From positions 6,041,501 through 6,105,500 of the forward strand of contig OW028577.1 of assembly GCA_932294295.1 (NCBI GenBank): 64,000 nt of DNA, in the 5' to 3' direction. The notes beneath the pieces were generated by a model. That model was not told where the DNA came from. It saw only the letters and a program-made list of their open reading frames with translations, and did not search any database. This DNA comes from Alitta virens. Its lineage: Eukaryota > Annelida > Polychaeta > Phyllodocida > Nereididae. The stretch's first letter is position 1. Each line of letters begins with the position of its first letter. The position numbers and the translations under genes were made by a program. Positions 62,611 through 64,000 of this stretch are shown here, in pieces.

Positions 62611-62905
62611 TACTATCTCAGCATTACGTCTACCAGGACATTTAGTATCATGACTTACCCAGCAAGATTAATCTCATAATTACTCCTATGTTTAGCTGTT
62701 GTTAATACAAGGTGACTTAGCATCAGAGCAATAACAAGTCATTTACAAAATGTAAAATGATACTCTGCCTTGTCATGTATCTTTCAAAGAACCCAATACC
62801 CACGCAACAAATCTGACAAACTGCCTAGTGTATTTCAGCTATCTTTCATTCCAGTCATTTGTTTATGCTAATTAGGTTTTCATTCATTTATTTTTCACCG
62901 AACAG

Positions 62906-63060
62906 GTCAGCAAGTACGGATTCGGCACCTTTCCATAAATGGTTTACTTCCTGCAACCAATGACTACATGACGTATGAGGGTTCCATGACGCAACCAGGG
63001 TGCCACGAGACAGTCACGTGGATCATCATGAACAGACCTATCTACGTCACTACTCAACAT
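62906..63060 (+). CDS. CA10: CA10-like coding exon 7: Thr199 loop and second disulfide Cys
   Basis: The acceptor TTTTTCACCGAACAG and donor CAACAT|GTCAGT bound 155 nt entered in phase 1 and left in phase 0. It encodes a junction Gly, then QQVRIRHLSINGLLPATNDY, MTYEGSMTQPGCHET and VTWIIMNRPIYVTTQH. In the conserved GSLTTPP loop of CAs the Thr199 equivalent is kept (T224), position 200 is Gln and the second Pro is Gly. Cys228 pairs by homology with Cys46. MTYEGSMT.P.C.ET..WIIMN is diagnostic of the CA10/CA11 group. The next exon, expected to begin near the MHSLR region of vertebrate CA10, is not visible before 64000. Confidence 0.95.
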
Positions 63061-63223
63061 GTCAGTTTAATTGTGTTGCAATTTTTAAATAACAAATGAA
63101 GTACTAAGACAGTGATACTAGCGCTAAATAAAATACAAGGACCGCTGTAAACAATGAAGAGATGTCGTAGTAGTTGTAATATTTATTGTTGTACAAATTC
63201 AAAATTTGGACCTTTGAGTTATA

Positions 63224-63479
63224 CAGTTAGTTCCACAAAATATGGTTGACCCTAGACAGCTGTAGCGACCTATTCCAGGTTGCAGCTACAAAAATAAAAT
63301 AAAATAAAATGGGTAATTGTATGGAATCTATCTAATATGGTGCTGCATGTACTTTTATAAGATCGGACTTTTAGTAGCCAGCTATAGTCAGACATTTCTG
63401 GTTAGTGGCAGGTAGCATCGTATAGCAGAAGTTGTCTAGCTTTGTCAATCTGACAGGTCGTTTTTAATGAAACTAACTG
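63224..63479 (+). mobile_element. Tc1/mariner-like MITE, family 1, copy G (intron 7)
   Basis: A 256-bp copy with CAGTTAGTTCCACAAAATA at the left and TTTTTAATGAAACTAACTG at the right, flanked by TA. An AAAAT run replaces part of the left half. It lies 163 bp after exon 7. Confidence 0.8.
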
Positions 63480-64000
63480 TACAACAACGAGTACCTTACC
63501 ACCCAACCACAGCTTCATCTATACATTTGTGCCGCTTAAACATTATATTTGGTATATTTGTGGTACGACTGTGTTGGCACTTGTCATTCATTTAAACTGC
63601 AAACTTTACTGACACACAGCTGTGCAATTCACATACAGAAAGGACACGAGTTTCACTGTCAATCACTCTCCTACTACTCGTTAGTAAAGCCTGGTTCTTG
63701 GCTGATTTGGAGTAAAGCAAGGAGCGGCTATGTCTCCCTAAGCTTCTTTGATCACAGGTCTGTGACTGTGGAAGCAAACCATTTCTTTTGGGACCACTTA
63801 GCTTCTGACCTCTTCCGAAACTGGAAGCAAAGGCATTTGATGTGGGCGATAAATGAGAAGGGTACCCACGTGGCTCGGCGTGTTGGGTCACAAGTTCATT
63901 TGCGTTGGCGATCCACCAGCAGTTGCCTGATGAATACAGTGTTTCTAATGCTATAAATAAAAATTTCAGTGACAAAATAAGAGTTTCTACGAGAGTAAAA

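Larger units (their letters stand above)
29302..63060 (+). other. CA10: CA10/CA11-like gene, 5' seven coding exons (3' end outside window)
   Basis: Seven exons at 29302-29347, 34373-34420, 53601-53737, 57501-57692, 58015-58110, 60968-61034 and 62906-63060 join in phase to 247 codons without a stop, all with GT donors and AG acceptors. The order of motifs (signal peptide, WSEWWTYGG, DFWG, CSKGKHQSPINI, VNISGGP, HFGS..GSEH, YEGSMT.PGCHETVTWIIMN) is that of carbonic anhydrase-related proteins X/XI. Vertebrate CA10 is a secreted, acatalytic CA-fold protein that binds neurexins at synapses; the same role here is inference. Vertebrate CA10 has about 328 residues, so the C-terminal ~80 residues should be encoded past 64000. 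Two Cys (46 and 228 of the joined protein) sit where secreted CAs form their disulfide. Two N-glycosylation sequons (N102-I-S, N154-L-T) match sites in vertebrate CA10. Confidence 0.9.
61035..64000 (+). other. Intron 6 and the start of intron 7 of the CA10-like gene
   Basis: Intron 6 is 61035-62905 (phase 1) and contains a palindromic MITE (62474-62610). Intron 7 starts at 63061 and holds a Tc1/mariner-like MITE (63224-63479). In 63482-64000 there are overlapping open frames on both strands (about 127-135 codons) that resemble no family I know and do not contain the expected next CA10 exon. Confidence 0.55.

Noticed and set aside
63549..63975. Overlapping open frames of about 135 and 127 codons on opposite strands
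   Set aside because: Neither shows a family motif or the expected next CA10 exon (MHSLR-like start), and long overlap on both strands argues for chance.

Overview
This is animal nuclear DNA. It carries one recognisable protein-coding gene split into short exons with GT/AG introns, inside a large amount of intronic and intergenic sequence full of SINEs, short DNA transposons (MITEs) and tandem repeats. The base composition is AT-rich. The gene belongs to the CA10/CA11 branch of carbonic anhydrase-related proteins. The divergence of the protein from vertebrate CA10 and the unfamiliar repeats suggest an invertebrate bilaterian, probably marine, but I cannot name the species.

Layout. Bases 1 to about 29,300 hold no gene I can recognise. 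They contain mobile elements: Tc1/mariner-like MITEs with TA target sites, a MULE-like element with a 9-bp target duplication, tRNA-derived SINEs with 13-14-bp duplications, a poly-C-bearing 163-bp element, and simple repeats. From 29,302 to 63,060 runs the plus-strand CA10-like gene. Seven coding exons join in consistent phase to 741 nt (247 codons): a signal-peptide exon, a 48-nt WW-motif exon, and five exons of the CA domain. The last exon(s), roughly 80 residues by comparison with vertebrate CA10, lie beyond the right edge. Introns are 5.0, 19.2, 3.8, 0.3, 2.9 and 1.9 kb and hold the same repeat families.

The product should be a secreted, catalytically inactive CA-fold protein; vertebrate CA10 is a neurexin ligand. 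It has Ile at the first zinc-ligand position (94 in CA II numbering) but His at 96 and 119, whereas vertebrate CA10/CA11 have lost both 94 and 119. The other notable structures are a 29-copy 38-bp array with a 12-bp palindrome per unit whose sequence differences fall mostly at CpG positions (intron 3), a 61-bp perfect inverted repeat, an 82-bp tandem array, and several datable nestings of one mobile element in another.
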